A stretch of DNA of 64,000 nucleotides from Diplolepis rosae (GCA_030998225.1 JAPYXD010000459.1:3100001-3164000), one strand, 5' to 3'. Counted from the first letter of the stretch, positions 1 to 10,860 are shown. Numbers and translations are program-made. The notes: a model not told the origin generated them from the sequence alone.

Positions 1-1564
1 GGAATTAGTAATTCAAATATACAGTTAAAAATTATTACGAACAAGAGTGAAACGTCAAACCTACCCTGGATTTATGAGATTTTCCTAGACCAAGTGAACC
101 TGAAGCCTTACTACCTACGGACTTACAACTTCATCACCTCGGAGAAAAAATCCTGCAAGGCAGATAAATCTATGTAGAAATTCCCTAACTGGAAATCTCT
201 TCTTCTTCCTGCTTGTATGGCCTCTTGCTGTTCAAAAATAGCCATAACTGTATCTGAAAATCTGACAAATAGAATCGTTAGCCAACACAAATTTCCACAA
301 CGGGACTAATAAGTTGCAACGAATTACCTATAAGGTGATAACTAAAGGGTCACAAAGCTTTGTGACCCCAACGCTCGGGGCGATTACACGCGAAGTGTAA
401 TCCATCGCTGGACAACAGGATCAAGGACTCAGGACGGTGAACTGGACCATGACACTTCAAGGACTCTGCAGAATCTCTCTGATGACATCTGGCCACACGG
501 AATGATATCAGGAACCTAGAAGAAAGAAAAATTGTGTTAGTGCGGTAGTGCAATAAAAGGTCACAAATTCGTAAAGTGTAGTGGTTTGTGAAATAAAAAA
601 CAGAAAAGGATTATAAAAAAATTTTTTGTTGCAAACGCTGGTATGCAGGAATGCTGAATGGTAAGTCCCTTTCTAATTCGATAAATCTTTCCGCTTGTCT
701 CTCAAATCTCTCAGGCTTGTTGTAAGATATAAATTAAAATACTTGATTTATCATTCCCTATGTACTCTAAATGAATAACATTTCTTCAACTTAATAATAA
801 AATTAAAAATGGGAGGAATATGAAAAATATTATTATTTTCCAAATAAAAATAAAAATCGTCATAAAATCAAAGATAATTTACTTAAATTTCTCTATTTAT
901 ATTAGAATTGATTTTTGTTATAAACACAAAGTAACTATTAAAGCAGAAATATTTAATAAATCGATAAAATAAATAAATAAATTTATTTTATGTACCACGA
1001 TACCCAGATAGCTAGAAATTGGAAATATTTACCGTATACGAAGTCCTGAAATCTTTTATGTACTATAATGAAAACTGTTATTTCCTTCAAGCATACGAAT
1101 CGCTTCGATCGAGCAACTCTAGACTAAAATTTTACAATTATTAATCGGGCAGAAAGATAACTTGATTTACGCAATAAAAACAGATATAATACCGGTGAGG
1201 AATATGCTTGTCAGAAATACGGTCCCCAGGATCATTGGTTTATAGAAATTTATACAGAAAAATTATACATATTTGTTACCCCCGGGTTTCAAGAAAATTC
1301 AGAACGCGAAATTGGTATTAATGCCAACCATATTAGAAGGATCTTTTTACTGAATCAAAATTCTTTATACTTACACGATAGAATTCTTGTTTCTTTAGAA
1401 ATCTTAGATAAATCCGGATAAATCCTAATAAATTCTAAATTCCAAATAAGAAAAAAAAAATAAATACAGTTGTTTTTGAAGATAATTCTAATTTTTATTA
1501 TCAATAAATTGAGGGTTGACAGAGCGAAGTAAAATTTAATTGTTACAAAAGGAGGGGCATTAAA
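1..1564. other. AT-rich non-coding stretch upstream of gag (element I leader or foreign insertion)
   Basis: No convincing gene is visible. The stretch lies directly before the gag gene of Ty3/gypsy element I but shows no resemblance by eye to the LTR at 8003-9204 or to the leader-like sequence after it. So the upstream LTR either lies outside the window or has been replaced. Positions 347-403 hold strong palindromes, listed separately. Confidence 0.5.
347..368. repeat. 22-bp perfect palindrome with adjacent hairpin
   Basis: The 22 bases reading gggtcacaaag and its mirror complement form a perfect palindrome centred on an AAGCTT site. A second short hairpin (gattacac, spacer, gtgtaatc) follows at about 384-403. 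The role is unknown; it could be a dyad binding site or part of a transposon end. Confidence 0.6.
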
Positions 1565-2926
1565 ATGGAGGAGGAAACCAACTTTTCTAGTGAAAATAGG
1601 AACGAGGGTCCTAAAGACCATGACTATCCGAGTCAAAATCCCTTTGAACACACCGGAATCAGAGACACAGATCCGTCTCCCCAACTTAATAATTTCAGGA
1701 ATCAATCGGGTCAAAGTAATAAACAAAATGAAACTAATAACACGCAAACTGGACCCTTAATTCTATACGCCCTGGGTGATAACGGTGACCTGATCCCTTA
1801 CTCCTTTAGCAAAGAAGTCACTAATGTCATGTCAGAGTCGAATAATGACAGTCTCAGACCTAACAGTTTATCTACTTCCAATACAAGTGAACTGCACTCT
1901 CCCACTGACTCACAACCTTCATCACAGCGCTATGTGAATATCAAACTCGCCGCTGATATGGTACCAACATTCGATGGTAAGGTACCTCCAATTTCATCCT
2001 TTATTCGCGCTTGTAAATCAGCTGAAAAAGCCGTGCATCCCGGAGATAGGAACTTTCTTACAACCTTAATAAGGAATAAAATTACAGGTAGTGCAGACTT
2101 ATATTTATTAAATAATGTAGAACCGGACTCCTTGGATTCTCTGTTAGGTGCGATAAAATCCGCTTTCGGGACACAAAGAGATTTAAGCCAACTTCAGGCT
2201 CAAATATCAAACGTGGTACAAGCAGAAGAAGAATCTGTCTTGCAATACGGTATCCGCGTTAGCGAAATTTTAAGACGAATGATCGAGGCTATAGAGGAGA
2301 GTTTTCCACAAGAAGCTGTATCGGGAATGAGGCTAGGTGCCACACAAAATGCAGTTTCATGTTTTATCCGCGGGCTAAAAGAGAAAATAGAAACCCGCAT
2401 GATAAATCGTCGATTAGATAATTTACAAACAGCAATTAACGCCGCAGTTGCCATCGAGACAGAAGTAGAGTGTCTGTCAAATTTAAGAACTTCGGGAAAA
2501 CGTGACCCTCATTCTAGAATCCACCCATATGTTCGCAATAACGTTAGAAATGGGAACGAATATCGTTATATTAGAAAGGTAGATAACATCCACATACGAG
2601 ACAACCCTAGCACTCACTCAGGAGATAGGACTTGTTTCAAATGTGGCCGACCTGGACATATTAAACGTGAATGTCCTGAGTGGAACGCGCCAAGTCGAAG
2701 CGATCATGGTCGAAAAGTAATCGGGCGATGTGAATTCTGTAACGGTCCAAATCATTACGAAGAAAACTGTCTAGCAAAGAGGAACCACAATATTCATAAA
2801 CGAAATTTTTCCAACGGAGTTCAAAAGGGGGTGAAAGAAAAAATAAACAAACCCAGCACTTCGAATGCAGGCCCTTCAGAACCGAGACACGTAGGGTCCT
2901 TTACTCCTACAACCCCACGAAAATAA
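1565..2926 (+). CDS. gag: Gag polyprotein of Ty3/gypsy element I
   Basis: The 453-residue open frame starts at an ATG just after an A-rich leader (context ttaaaATGG). The acidic, Asn/Ser-rich N-terminal 120 residues look disordered. A capsid-like helical region follows at roughly residues 130-310. The C-terminal nucleocapsid has two classical CX2CX4HX4C zinc knuckles, CFKCGRPGHIKREC and CEFCNGPNHYEENC. The protein would package the element RNA into cytoplasmic virus-like particles. The stop at 2924-2926 lies inside the pol open frame, which is in the -1 frame relative to gag, so pol is probably expressed by frameshifting. I could not assign a canonical slippery heptamer; the A-rich stretch near 2836-2850 is a candidate. 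The frame is uninterrupted. Confidence 0.9.
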   Translation: MEEETNFSSENRNEGPKDHDYPSQNPFEHTGIRDTDPSPQLNNFRNQSGQSNKQNETNNTQTGPLILYALGDNGDLIPYSFSKEVTNVMSESNNDSLRPNSLSTSNTSELHSPTDSQPSSQRYVNIKLAADMVPTFDGKVPPISSFIRACKSAEKAVHPGDRNFLTTLIRNKITGSADLYLLNNVEPDSLDSLLGAIKSAFGTQRDLSQLQAQISNVVQAEEESVLQYGIRVSEILRRMIEAIEESFPQEAVSGMRLGATQNAVSCFIRGLKEKIETRMINRRLDNLQTAINAAVAIETEVECLSNLRTSGKRDPHSRIHPYVRNNVRNGNEYRYIRKVDNIHIRDNPSTHSGDRTCFKCGRPGHIKRECPEWNAPSRSDHGRKVIGRCEFCNGPNHYEENCLAKRNHNIHKRNFSNGVQKGVKEKINKPSTSNAGPSEPRHVGSFTPTTPRK

Positions 2927-2988
2927 ATACAGACCCCGTAATTTCTCTCAATCACGAAACATTTCTAGGTGAGAACTTAGAATTCCTG

Positions 2989-5900
2989 GTGGACACGGGA
3001 TCACAGTTAAATTTGGCCAAAGTCGGAACCTTTTCCCAAAACACCCCAATCAACAAAAGCAAAATTTTTAATTTGATTGGAATAGGGAAAGGTGCAACGA
3101 AAACATTAGGAGAGGTAGAAATCCTAATCAAGGGCGAAATAACTCGGTTCCAAATAATCCCCGAGAAGTTCCAAATTTTGCAAAGAGGAATTTTAGGAGT
3201 GGAATTCTTAAGATCTCAAGAAGCCACACTAAAATTTAAAAGAAAGTCAAATGGCGAATTAATCATCGGGGGAATCACTATCCCATTCGCATCTCATACT
3301 ACTCTAAGGTTACCCGGAAGGCAGAAAACTCTTGTAAGTCTTCCAATAAAGAAAACTAATTTAAAAACTGGATATATCAGACGGATTCAGGCTGGGCCAG
3401 GCATTTATATAGGTGAAAGCCTAGTAACCCCAAAGAACGAATTGGTTCAGTTATTTGTCGTGAATTCAAACTCCGAAAATATCGAATTAACCCTACCACC
3501 GGTCGAATTAGAGGATTACGACCTCGTCGATTTAAAAAGGTCAAGTCTGAACGAAAGCGATCCCTTCTCTGAACAAGAAGTTGCACACGCTAAACGACTG
3601 TGTGACATTGTAAAACTTTTGAACCTTGAGAAGTTAAATGATGAAGAAAAAACTAGTCTTTTGCAAATTATAAACGCGTTTCCTTATCAATTTCACTTAC
3701 CGACGGATAAACTCGGGTGCACCAGCGTAGTTGCTCATAAAATAATCACCACAGATGAAAAGGCCGTTTACGTCAGACAATATCGGCAACCCCAAATTCA
3801 TAAGGAAGAAATAAAAAATCACGTGAAAAAACTCCTTGAAAACGATGCAATACAACCTTCTAACTCCCCCTATAATTCACCTACATGTATCGTGCCAAAG
3901 AAACCTGACGCTCAAGGCATAGTTAAAACACGAATGGTAATCGATTATCGGGGTTTGAATCAAAAGACAATAGGCGACGCGTACCCTCTTCCAAATATTT
4001 GTGATATTTTAGATCAATTAGGAGGAGCAAAATATTTCTCAACACTTGATTTAGCTTCCGGCTTCCACCAGATTCCCATGGATCAAGATTCTCAAGCAAA
4101 GACCGCCTTCTCCACGCCTTATGGACACTACGAGTTTAAACGCATGCCATTTGGACTCAAAAACGCCCCATCCACGTTCCAAAGGCTTATGGATCAGATT
4201 CTATCTGGGCTCCAAGGTAATGAATTGTTTGTCTATATGGACGATATTGTCGTATACGCAAGTTCCCTAGAAGAACATAGTGTCAAACTCAAAAAGCTCC
4301 TGGGAAGACTCAAAACCGCGAATCTCACTCTTCAACCGGAAAAATGCCATTTTTTAGGAAAAGAAATCACTTATTTGGGGCACGTGATTACTCAAAATGG
4401 TGTGAAGCCCGACCCTCGGAAAATAGAAGCGGTCAAAAACTTCCCTCTTCCTAAAACGAGAAAAAATATAAAACAATTCCTCGGGCTTATTGGATATTAC
4501 AGGAGGTTTATACCAGATTTTGCTAAGCTAGCTAAACCCCTTACTTTTCTCACTAAACTAGGAGTAAAATATATCTGGGGACAACCACAACAAAAAGCTT
4601 TCGAAGAATTGCGAGATATTATTCTGCAAGATCCCATTTTGCAATATCCGGACTTCAGTAAACCTTTTCTTGTTACAACTGACGCCTCTGACTATGCTGT
4701 GGGTGCTATACTGAGCCAGGGAAAAATAGGAGAAGACCTACCAGTCGCTTATGCATCCAGAACTCTAAACGATGCTGAAACCCGATATGCGACAATTGAA
4801 AAAGAACTCTTAGCCATTCTGTTCGGTATCGAAAACTTCAGACCATACCTCTATGGTCAAAAATTTACTCTGGTTACAGATCACAGACCCTTAGTTTGGT
4901 TACATAATATAAAAACCCCAGGATCAAAAATCAATAGGTGGAGGTTACGACTAGGGGAATATGATTATGTCATTGTCTACAAACCAGGAAAAATAAACTC
5001 CAATGCAGACGCATTATCCAGGAATCCTGTCGACAAGGAATCTGTAAACATGAACGAAAGTGCTAAAACAGAAGTCCCTCACAAAGCTCCCTTAACCCCG
5101 ACTGATTATAACCAAAACAACGACTCTATAAATGACACATTTACACTCAAAGATCTGGAGCAAATACGTGCTATAAATAGCAATGTATCGGCTCTAGACC
5201 TTTCTCACGAAAACAACACTCTAGACAGAGACTATCTTTCCAACTACCAACTTATCCAAAAAGCCTTCAATACCCCTGAAAGGGAAAATCCAAGTCCAAA
5301 TGACCAATTCACAAATCCTCTCCTCCAACGAGCATTCCAAATTCAAGAACAAGCTTGTGAAGATTCCGATGTGGGTAGCGATTTATACGATACTGCAGAA
5401 GATAATGAATATTCTTCTTCCTTTTCAGGGACGCAGATTTTACGATCTAGTCCGAAAAGGGCAGAAACCTCGCTTTTCCTTCAACAGGATATTGGCGGTG
5501 AAAAAATCCGAGCGTCCTGGGAAAAAAGAGGTTTGAGCTGTTCAGGTTCAAGTGAACAGGGATTGGTTATGTCGGGTGACAAACCAGGTTATTATGAAGG
5601 GAGGCACTCTCATCTCGGAGAACAAAGTCTTGCAAGCAGGGTTTTGTCGGGTGACAAGCCGGATAATGATAGGAACCTCAACGGCCAGAGTGCGGTAATA
5701 AATCGATTGCCAGCTGAGCCGGAGGGTGAGAGAGGGAGTGCCGAACATATCTTAAATAGAGCATTGCTACATAAGGAATCTTCCAAGAATATAAATTACT
5801 TACAGGAACTCAAAAGAAGGAAATTTCTTTTGACAAACAGTAAGTCGACCCCCCAAAAACCTTATTGCGTTTTAGCACTCGAAAATTCTTGTATGCACTA

Positions 5901-5991
5901 TAAAAAGGACCTATTCGAGTCAAGGAAGGACCACCTTATTCACTTTACTTTACTCGACTCAACCACAAAAAGGGCAAACGGTAACATTTGA
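2989..5991 (+). CDS. pol: Pol polyprotein: aspartic protease, reverse transcriptase, RNase H (element I)
   Basis: The frame stays open upstream of 2989 into gag, so the given start is only the protease active-site region (VDTGSQLN). Domains in order, counted from 2989: aspartic protease at about residues 1-90 with DTG; reverse transcriptase at about 250-440 with the catalytic YMDD box (bases 4234-4245); RNase H at about 555-680 with DASDYAVG, TDHRPL and NADALSRNP; then about 320 residues of low-complexity linker. The order fits Ty3/gypsy pol. The frame stops at 5989-5991, while integrase continues in the next frame. A run of A at 5967-5971 sits where the two frames meet, which points to a one-base length change in a homopolymer or, less likely, a programmed shift. 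Protease, RT and RNase H motifs look intact. Confidence 0.9.
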   Translation: MDTGSQLNLAKVGTFSQNTPINKSKIFNLIGIGKGATKTLGEVEILIKGEITRFQIIPEKFQILQRGILGVEFLRSQEATLKFKRKSNGELIIGGITIPFASHTTLRLPGRQKTLVSLPIKKTNLKTGYIRRIQAGPGIYIGESLVTPKNELVQLFVVNSNSENIELTLPPVELEDYDLVDLKRSSLNESDPFSEQEVAHAKRLCDIVKLLNLEKLNDEEKTSLLQIINAFPYQFHLPTDKLGCTSVVAHKIITTDEKAVYVRQYRQPQIHKEEIKNHVKKLLENDAIQPSNSPYNSPTCIVPKKPDAQGIVKTRMVIDYRGLNQKTIGDAYPLPNICDILDQLGGAKYFSTLDLASGFHQIPMDQDSQAKTAFSTPYGHYEFKRMPFGLKNAPSTFQRLMDQILSGLQGNELFVYMDDIVVYASSLEEHSVKLKKLLGRLKTANLTLQPEKCHFLGKEITYLGHVITQNGVKPDPRKIEAVKNFPLPKTRKNIKQFLGLIGYYRRFIPDFAKLAKPLTFLTKLGVKYIWGQPQQKAFEELRDIILQDPILQYPDFSKPFLVTTDASDYAVGAILSQGKIGEDLPVAYASRTLNDAETRYATIEKELLAILFGIENFRPYLYGQKFTLVTDHRPLVWLHNIKTPGSKINRWRLRLGEYDYVIVYKPGKINSNADALSRNPVDKESVNMNESAKTEVPHKAPLTPTDYNQNNDSINDTFTLKDLEQIRAINSNVSALDLSHENNTLDRDYLSNYQLIQKAFNTPERENPSPNDQFTNPLLQRAFQIQEQACEDSDVGSDLYDTAEDNEYSSSFSGTQILRSSPKRAETSLFLQQDIGGEKIRASWEKRGLSCSGSSEQGLVMSGDKPGYYEGRHSHLGEQSLASRVLSGDKPDNDRNLNGQSAVINRLPAEPEGERGSAEHILNRALLHKESSKNINYLQELKRRKFLLTNSKSTPQKPYCVLALENSCMHYKKDLFESRKDHLIHFTLLDSTTKRANGNI

Positions 5992-6073
5992 ACAAGCTGA
6001 CAGATATGTATTCCATCTCGTTGTAAAATCCACCTATGATGAAAAACCACATCTCTCTACCCTGAAGCTATGC

Positions 6074-7309
6074 TTGAGCGCCCTGAAGGATGCAGTGGAG
6101 ATCCTTGGTGCAAACTCTTGCAGCATCTCTCGAAAGGGTAACGGTCTAGATCACTTATCCTGGCCGGGAATAGAAGCAGCCATTAGAGAAGCCTTCGGAG
6201 GTACGGGAGTGACAATCAATATTTGCACTAACGAATTATTAGTACCAGATCTCAATGATCGACAGCGAATTATAGAAGAGTGTCATTCCTCTGTAACTGG
6301 TGGACATCTAGGGATCGCTAAAACGTACCATCGCCTACGAAATCGATTCTTTTGGGACGGTGCAAAACAAGAGGTGCAGCAATATGTTGAATCGTGCGAA
6401 AGTTGTCAAAGAAGAAAGCTTCAGAGACAAAAAGGAAAAGAACCGATGAAGATCACCGACACTCCTAGGAAAGCCTTTGATAAGATCCAAATAGACATTT
6501 TAGGACCCTTGCCAATCACTGAAAATGGAAATAAGTATATTTTAACCGTGCAAGATTGTTTGACAAAATATTCGGATGCCATACCTTTAAAAACTATAGA
6601 CTCTGTCACTATAGCTGTTGCCTTGGCTGAAAACGTCATCTGTAGATTTGGGTGCCCTAGAATCATTCACACTAACCAAGGCAGTAATTTCCTTAGCCAG
6701 ATTATGAAAAACTTCTGTCGAATATTTAACATCAAACAGATAAAGTCTACTGCATTCCATCCCCAGTCGCTTGGTGCACTTGAGCGAAGTCATCACGTCT
6801 TCGTTGAATACCTGAGGCACTATTGTTCTCATTACAATTGGGATCAGTGGTTGAAGTTCGCCATGTTCTCCTTTAACTCTGCGGTACACTCAGCGACTAA
6901 ATTCACCCCTCACAAGCTTGTTTTTGGCGAAGATCCACGAATTCCGTCCGAATTCGAAACCGGCGAGGTTTCGATCACCTACAATGAATACTTGGATAAT
7001 TTACTGTTCAAAATATACGAAGCTCAAGCTAATGCTCGCGAAAATATTCTACAAGCTAAACTAAGATATAAATATTATTATGATAAAAAATCTAACCCAG
7101 AGACTTACGAAATCGGCGAACATGTATACTTATTGAAAGAACCTCGAACCTCCAAGCTCGATGATCACTACGAAGGCCCTTACAAAATCACAAATGTATT
7201 TAACGATCACAATGTAGAGATTGCAATAACACAAAATAAAAGAAAAATTGTACACAAAAATAAATTAAAACTTGCTCATTTACGAGCAAATCTTGAGACA
7301 TTAGAATGA
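6074..7309 (+). CDS. int: Integrase of element I with a catalytic Asp-to-Asn change
   Basis: The frame is open upstream of 6074 to about 5969, so the annotated TTG start is arbitrary; this is the C-terminal part of pol displaced by one frame. A zinc-binding HHCC module lies around residues 70-115 (HSSVTGGH then CESC). The catalytic core has the first Asp in QIDILGP (residue 141). It then has Asn in TNQGSNF (residue 201, codon AAC at 6674-6676) where the family has Asp, and Glu in GALERSHH (residue 237). The 35-residue spacing from 201 to 237 is exactly that of D,D35E, so the Asn sits at the catalytic position. A GPY/F-type motif (YEGPYKI) follows; there is no chromodomain. Strand transfer by this copy should be dead unless it is complemented in trans. 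Confidence 0.9.
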   Translation: MSALKDAVEILGANSCSISRKGNGLDHLSWPGIEAAIREAFGGTGVTINICTNELLVPDLNDRQRIIEECHSSVTGGHLGIAKTYHRLRNRFFWDGAKQEVQQYVESCESCQRRKLQRQKGKEPMKITDTPRKAFDKIQIDILGPLPITENGNKYILTVQDCLTKYSDAIPLKTIDSVTIAVALAENVICRFGCPRIIHTNQGSNFLSQIMKNFCRIFNIKQIKSTAFHPQSLGALERSHHVFVEYLRHYCSHYNWDQWLKFAMFSFNSAVHSATKFTPHKLVFGEDPRIPSEFETGEVSITYNEYLDNLLFKIYEAQANARENILQAKLRYKYYYDKKSNPETYEIGEHVYLLKEPRTSKLDDHYEGPYKITNVFNDHNVEIAITQNKRKIVHKNKLKLAHLRANLETLE

Positions 7310-7990
7310 CATTTATTTATAATTTTATATTAATAAAAATTTATTATTGCTGTAAAGAAAATAAATTATATGAATAAATAAAAAGTATATTAGTCATAAA
7401 TGGAAATGAAGAAACATTATTGTACACGTGTTTAGATAAATAACTATAATAAGATAAACCGCTTGAAACAAGAACTAACCACGGAAGCAAATTAAACCAA
7501 ATCAAAAATAAGATGAAAAGCATTTCAAAACATAGAAGAAAAATCTGGATAAAGGTAAATTTTGATAAAAGGTAAAGTGAAATAAATAAATTAAAAATAA
7601 TAATAAACTATTTTACAAACGTCAAAAGTGAATATCCATTACTTACGCTCCGATTGAAAGAAAGAAAAAAGGGGATATTAGAAGTAATTGACATGAAGTA
7701 GTAAATAGTAAATAAGTAATTACCTCTAGGTAATCATGCCATCAATTATTGTCAATAGTCTGTCAAGAATTTACAAGATGAGCATGACAAGCTCTAGGTT
7801 AGGTTAGCATAGTGTCAATACTTAAAGTCGCTCAGTGGTGGCACATGAATCGTTGAAGCCCAATCCAATTCTAAACGTTATTTCAAACACTGTTAACATA
7901 CCTTTAATTTCTTCCTCAAACTATTTTGATTAATTTTCTTCTTCAGTTAAGAAAAAGTATCCAAACGTCAAAATCCTTTTTCTTCTGAAA
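7310..7990 (+). other. 3' untranslated region of element I
   Basis: This AT-rich non-coding sequence lies between the integrase stop and the polypurine tract. No open frame that could be an envelope gene is seen, so element I is a two-gene retrotransposon rather than an errantivirus. Confidence 0.6.
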
Positions 7991-8002
7991 TAAGGGGGGA
8001 GG
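7991..8002 (+). promoter_or_regulatory. Polypurine tract (plus-strand primer) of element I
   Basis: The sequence taaggggggagg is almost pure purine and ends right before TGTGATGA, which begins the LTR. This is the standard position and composition of the plus-strand DNA primer of LTR elements. Confidence 0.8.
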
Positions 8003-9204
8003 TGTGATGATCGCACCTGAGCGCTCATCTGGTGCCAAAAGTATAAATTAAGATCGAGCGTTCCAAAAGGCATCATAACCTTACTTCTGCCTTAGCTACG
8101 TAAAATACGTAATACATCTCTTAGCTATGACCTGCTATGACATAATATATTCAAATTCAAATGACCAATGATTCTAAAATAAAAAAGCGGAAGGATTTAT
8201 CCCAAAGAAAGAGACTTTAGACTAAGTTAAATGTTAAGAGTTTTATAAATTTATGGTTCAACGAGGCTGGTTTATATTTTAGAAAGTAGCAATAAGGTAA
8301 CACTTAGACTAAACTTGGGAATCCGAGAATGTTTCCCAGACATTCACAACCCCCATAATTCAAATAAACCAGACTCGTTTTCAAATAAGTATGAATAAAT
8401 TAAGTATAGAATAAGTTTTTTCAGGAAAACGGGTTGTAGGAAACCCAGAGGAAATGCCTCGTAAAATTAGATTCATCACTAGACTATTCAAAAAAATCAG
8501 AAACCATGCCTAGAAATGAAACACTCTGGAGAAGACTTGGGAAAATCAAATAAATCTTCTAAGAGAACAGCTTTCTACCAAGAAATTGAATAAGACAGAT
8601 TTCCATAAGAAATCTGTCATGTATACTTAAGACCCTTTTTTTTGTAAACTCCTGAGTGTTCCGTGTCTAGGTAAAAGGACCCATAAATTGCTCTAAGACG
8701 AAGCAGTAAAAAGACCATGTGTTGGGGTGACTAAGCTGGACCCTAACCCCGACCAACGCGCTTGTCAAGGGTGGAGGGGAGAGCTGACCTGAGGACCCAG
8801 AATATCAACTAAAAGAGAAATCTTGACAAAATTCAAGATCAGGGCGGGTTGATTTTCAGAAGAAAGTCACCAATGAGCTTCGGAGATGACACTCAGGGGC
8901 CCTGGGAATCGAAGTGGGAAATTGAAGGGAGGTCCAGAGAGTCATCCCACACACAGAGGATCTCAGATATTTTTCGGCCTTCGAATCGATACTACTGTTC
9001 GGTCTCGGACTTAATTAATATTTTGTGCGCTGCTAAGTCAATTGTCTAGTAATTAAATAATTTCAAGAGAAACCAAAGGTTTAGTTCTTCCTTTTATTTT
9101 AACCCGAGCCTTATTTTCATAAGCCGCCAATCTAACGAGTTTAAATAAACCGCGCGGAAATACTTGCAATCTTAAATAGACGGCCCTGGGGTAGGGTCGT
9201 GACA
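8003..9204 (+). repeat. LTR of element I (about 1.2 kb)
   Basis: It starts TGTGATGATCGC straight after the polypurine tract and ends tentatively in GTCGTGACA, giving TG...CA ends. A TATAAATT lies near the start (8042). The far boundary is chosen from the CA and from the primer-site-like sequence that follows, and could be off by up to about 35 bases. No second copy is in the window, so length and age cannot be tested. Confidence 0.65.
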
Positions 9205-9770
9205 AGTGGTGTCACGAGCGGATGGTAAAGTTGGCGCGAATCGAATTTCTTTTCAAATTGATTATCCGTGGATTCTTTACAATAAAGGAGTTAAAACTCC
9301 AACCCAGTGGTGATCTAATCTTGGAATTTCTTTTGACGTTAAAAAAAAAGGTTTAAAAAGAAAGGAAAACAATTAAATGGTTTAGTTTTTATAATCAAGA
9401 ACTTTTGTATTTGAAAGTAAAATTACACGTTGCGAGTTTCGACGCGGAAGATCGATTTCTAATCTAAGGGTATTCTATGCTCAGGAGTAAGACCCTGGTC
9501 CAGCAGTGCATCACCACATTTCTCCCACTTGTTCTTTTTTTCTTCGCTGTCGTCATGCCTAGCCAATTAGCTTCAATTTTATCCCTTCTCTTGTACTTTT
9601 TGAGTGCAAGTGTCCCTTTACATAGATTTTCTTGGACGTGCCTAGGGTCACGTTTATGTGTGTCGAATTCTTGGGAACACTTAGCCATAAACACATAAAA
9701 TTTATGAGCAGAGAAAGAAACTAACCTATCGCCCCTGTCACTACAAGGGTTTCCTATTCCTTATAGTATA
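9205..9770 (+). other. Primer-binding-site and leader-like sequence after the LTR
   Basis: The sequence after the LTR opens agtggtgtcacgagcggat, which looks like the PBS/leader start of insect gypsy elements rather than a short target duplication followed by unrelated host DNA. It suggests the LTR is shared with a second, truncated downstream copy. Short open frames of about 75 codons on both strands show no recognisable domain. Confidence 0.4.
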
Positions 9771-10860
9771 ATATTACATTCGATTAAAAAAATCTATACA
9801 CTATATTTGCGAATCAGGAACGTTTTTTATTTTTTTAAATTGCACAATTTCTAAAGCAATGCGTATTATTAGTGATAAAGTTTCTGACATAAATATGAAG
9901 TATTACTATAAAGTTTATAATATTAATATACTTTGAACTTTGCATATCACTTAAAGTATTATTTATGATTAAATTTCTGGCATAAATATGAAGTATTACT
10001 ATAAAGTTTATAATATTAATATATACTGTATATATATATATATATATATATACAGTTCATAGGAATAGTTCATAGAAATAGGAAACAGGAAAAAAAGAAA
10101 GGAGAATCGTTCGTAAAGATCGAAAAAAAATATCAATCCAACCGATTAATCGAGTAAAAAAGATTGATCTCCGTAGAATCGAATCGAGATCGCCCATCCC
10201 TAATTATAGATAAAATACACATAATAAATTATGTGCATATGAGATCTAAATATCCATTATATTATTATGAAATATAGTATATTATGTTGATTATTATTTA
10301 TTACAAACATCTTTGTTCTTAGTGTTTTCAAATACTTATAAAGGAATTTTATAAATTCTTTATATTTGTTACTTTTTCAAATGTACGTTCATTCCTTATG
10401 TGAAAGTTTTGTTCATAAAAATGTAATTTTTTCAATTACTGAGAAGTTTTAAAATATAAAATACAAAATGTCCTATAATAAAATCTAATTTTTCTAACAA
10501 AATCAAGATGATATAATTAATACCCGTATTATAATTCAATTTGATGGAATTTCAATAGCCAATTTTTCTATTATAATATGTAAGACTGATATAATATCAA
10601 TAATATTGATAATATAAATAAATATTGTATTTTTATTTAATAATCACAATGTAAAAATTAATGTTAAAACGAAGATAACAGAACTTTGATTTTAATTTCC
10701 AGCCAGAATTACAAAGACAATTTTCGCCCAAATTTCAAGCATATTGCCCTTTATACCAGTAAAAATTGCTTTAAATAATATTTAAAACTTTCTAGTTTAA
10801 TGTGTTGTAAAAAAAAATATGATCAAGTAGTTTTTATCCCCAAAAATTTAATTTTTATGC
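9771..10860. other. AT-rich intergenic sequence
   Basis: No gene is seen. It contains the duplicated 51-bp block and the TA-repeat palindrome listed separately and is otherwise featureless. Confidence 0.6.
9881..10058. repeat. 51-bp direct duplication plus (TA)n palindrome
   Basis: A block beginning cataaatatgaagtattac occurs near 9889 and again near 9981, about 91 bp apart, and both copies run into ataatattaatata. The second copy passes into a (TA)n run flanked by actgtata and tatacagt (about 10025-10058), making a long AT palindrome able to extrude as a hairpin. Confidence 0.7.

Larger units (their letters stand above)
1565..9204 (+). mobile_element. Ty3/gypsy LTR retrotransposon I (gag-pol-int-PPT-3' LTR)
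   Basis: The order gag, protease, reverse transcriptase, RNase H, integrase, polypurine tract and LTR is that of Ty3/gypsy (Metaviridae). There is no envelope-like gene between the integrase stop at 7309 and the polypurine tract. The matching 5' LTR is not in the window. The element is close to complete but has a frame break between RNase H and integrase and a substitution of one integrase catalytic residue, so this copy is probably not autonomous. Confidence 0.85.

Noticed and set aside
1355..1747. 130-codon minus-strand open frame
   Set aside because: It overlaps the gag start on the other strand, is rich in hydrophobic low-complexity sequence and has no motif; it is a shadow of gag and its leader.
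7793..7812. Telomere-like ttaggttagg
   Set aside because: Only two units of TTAGG inside retroelement 3' sequence; not an array.
9464..9698. Overlapping ~75-codon open frames on both strands after the LTR
   Set aside because: No domain, and they lie in leader-like retroelement sequence.
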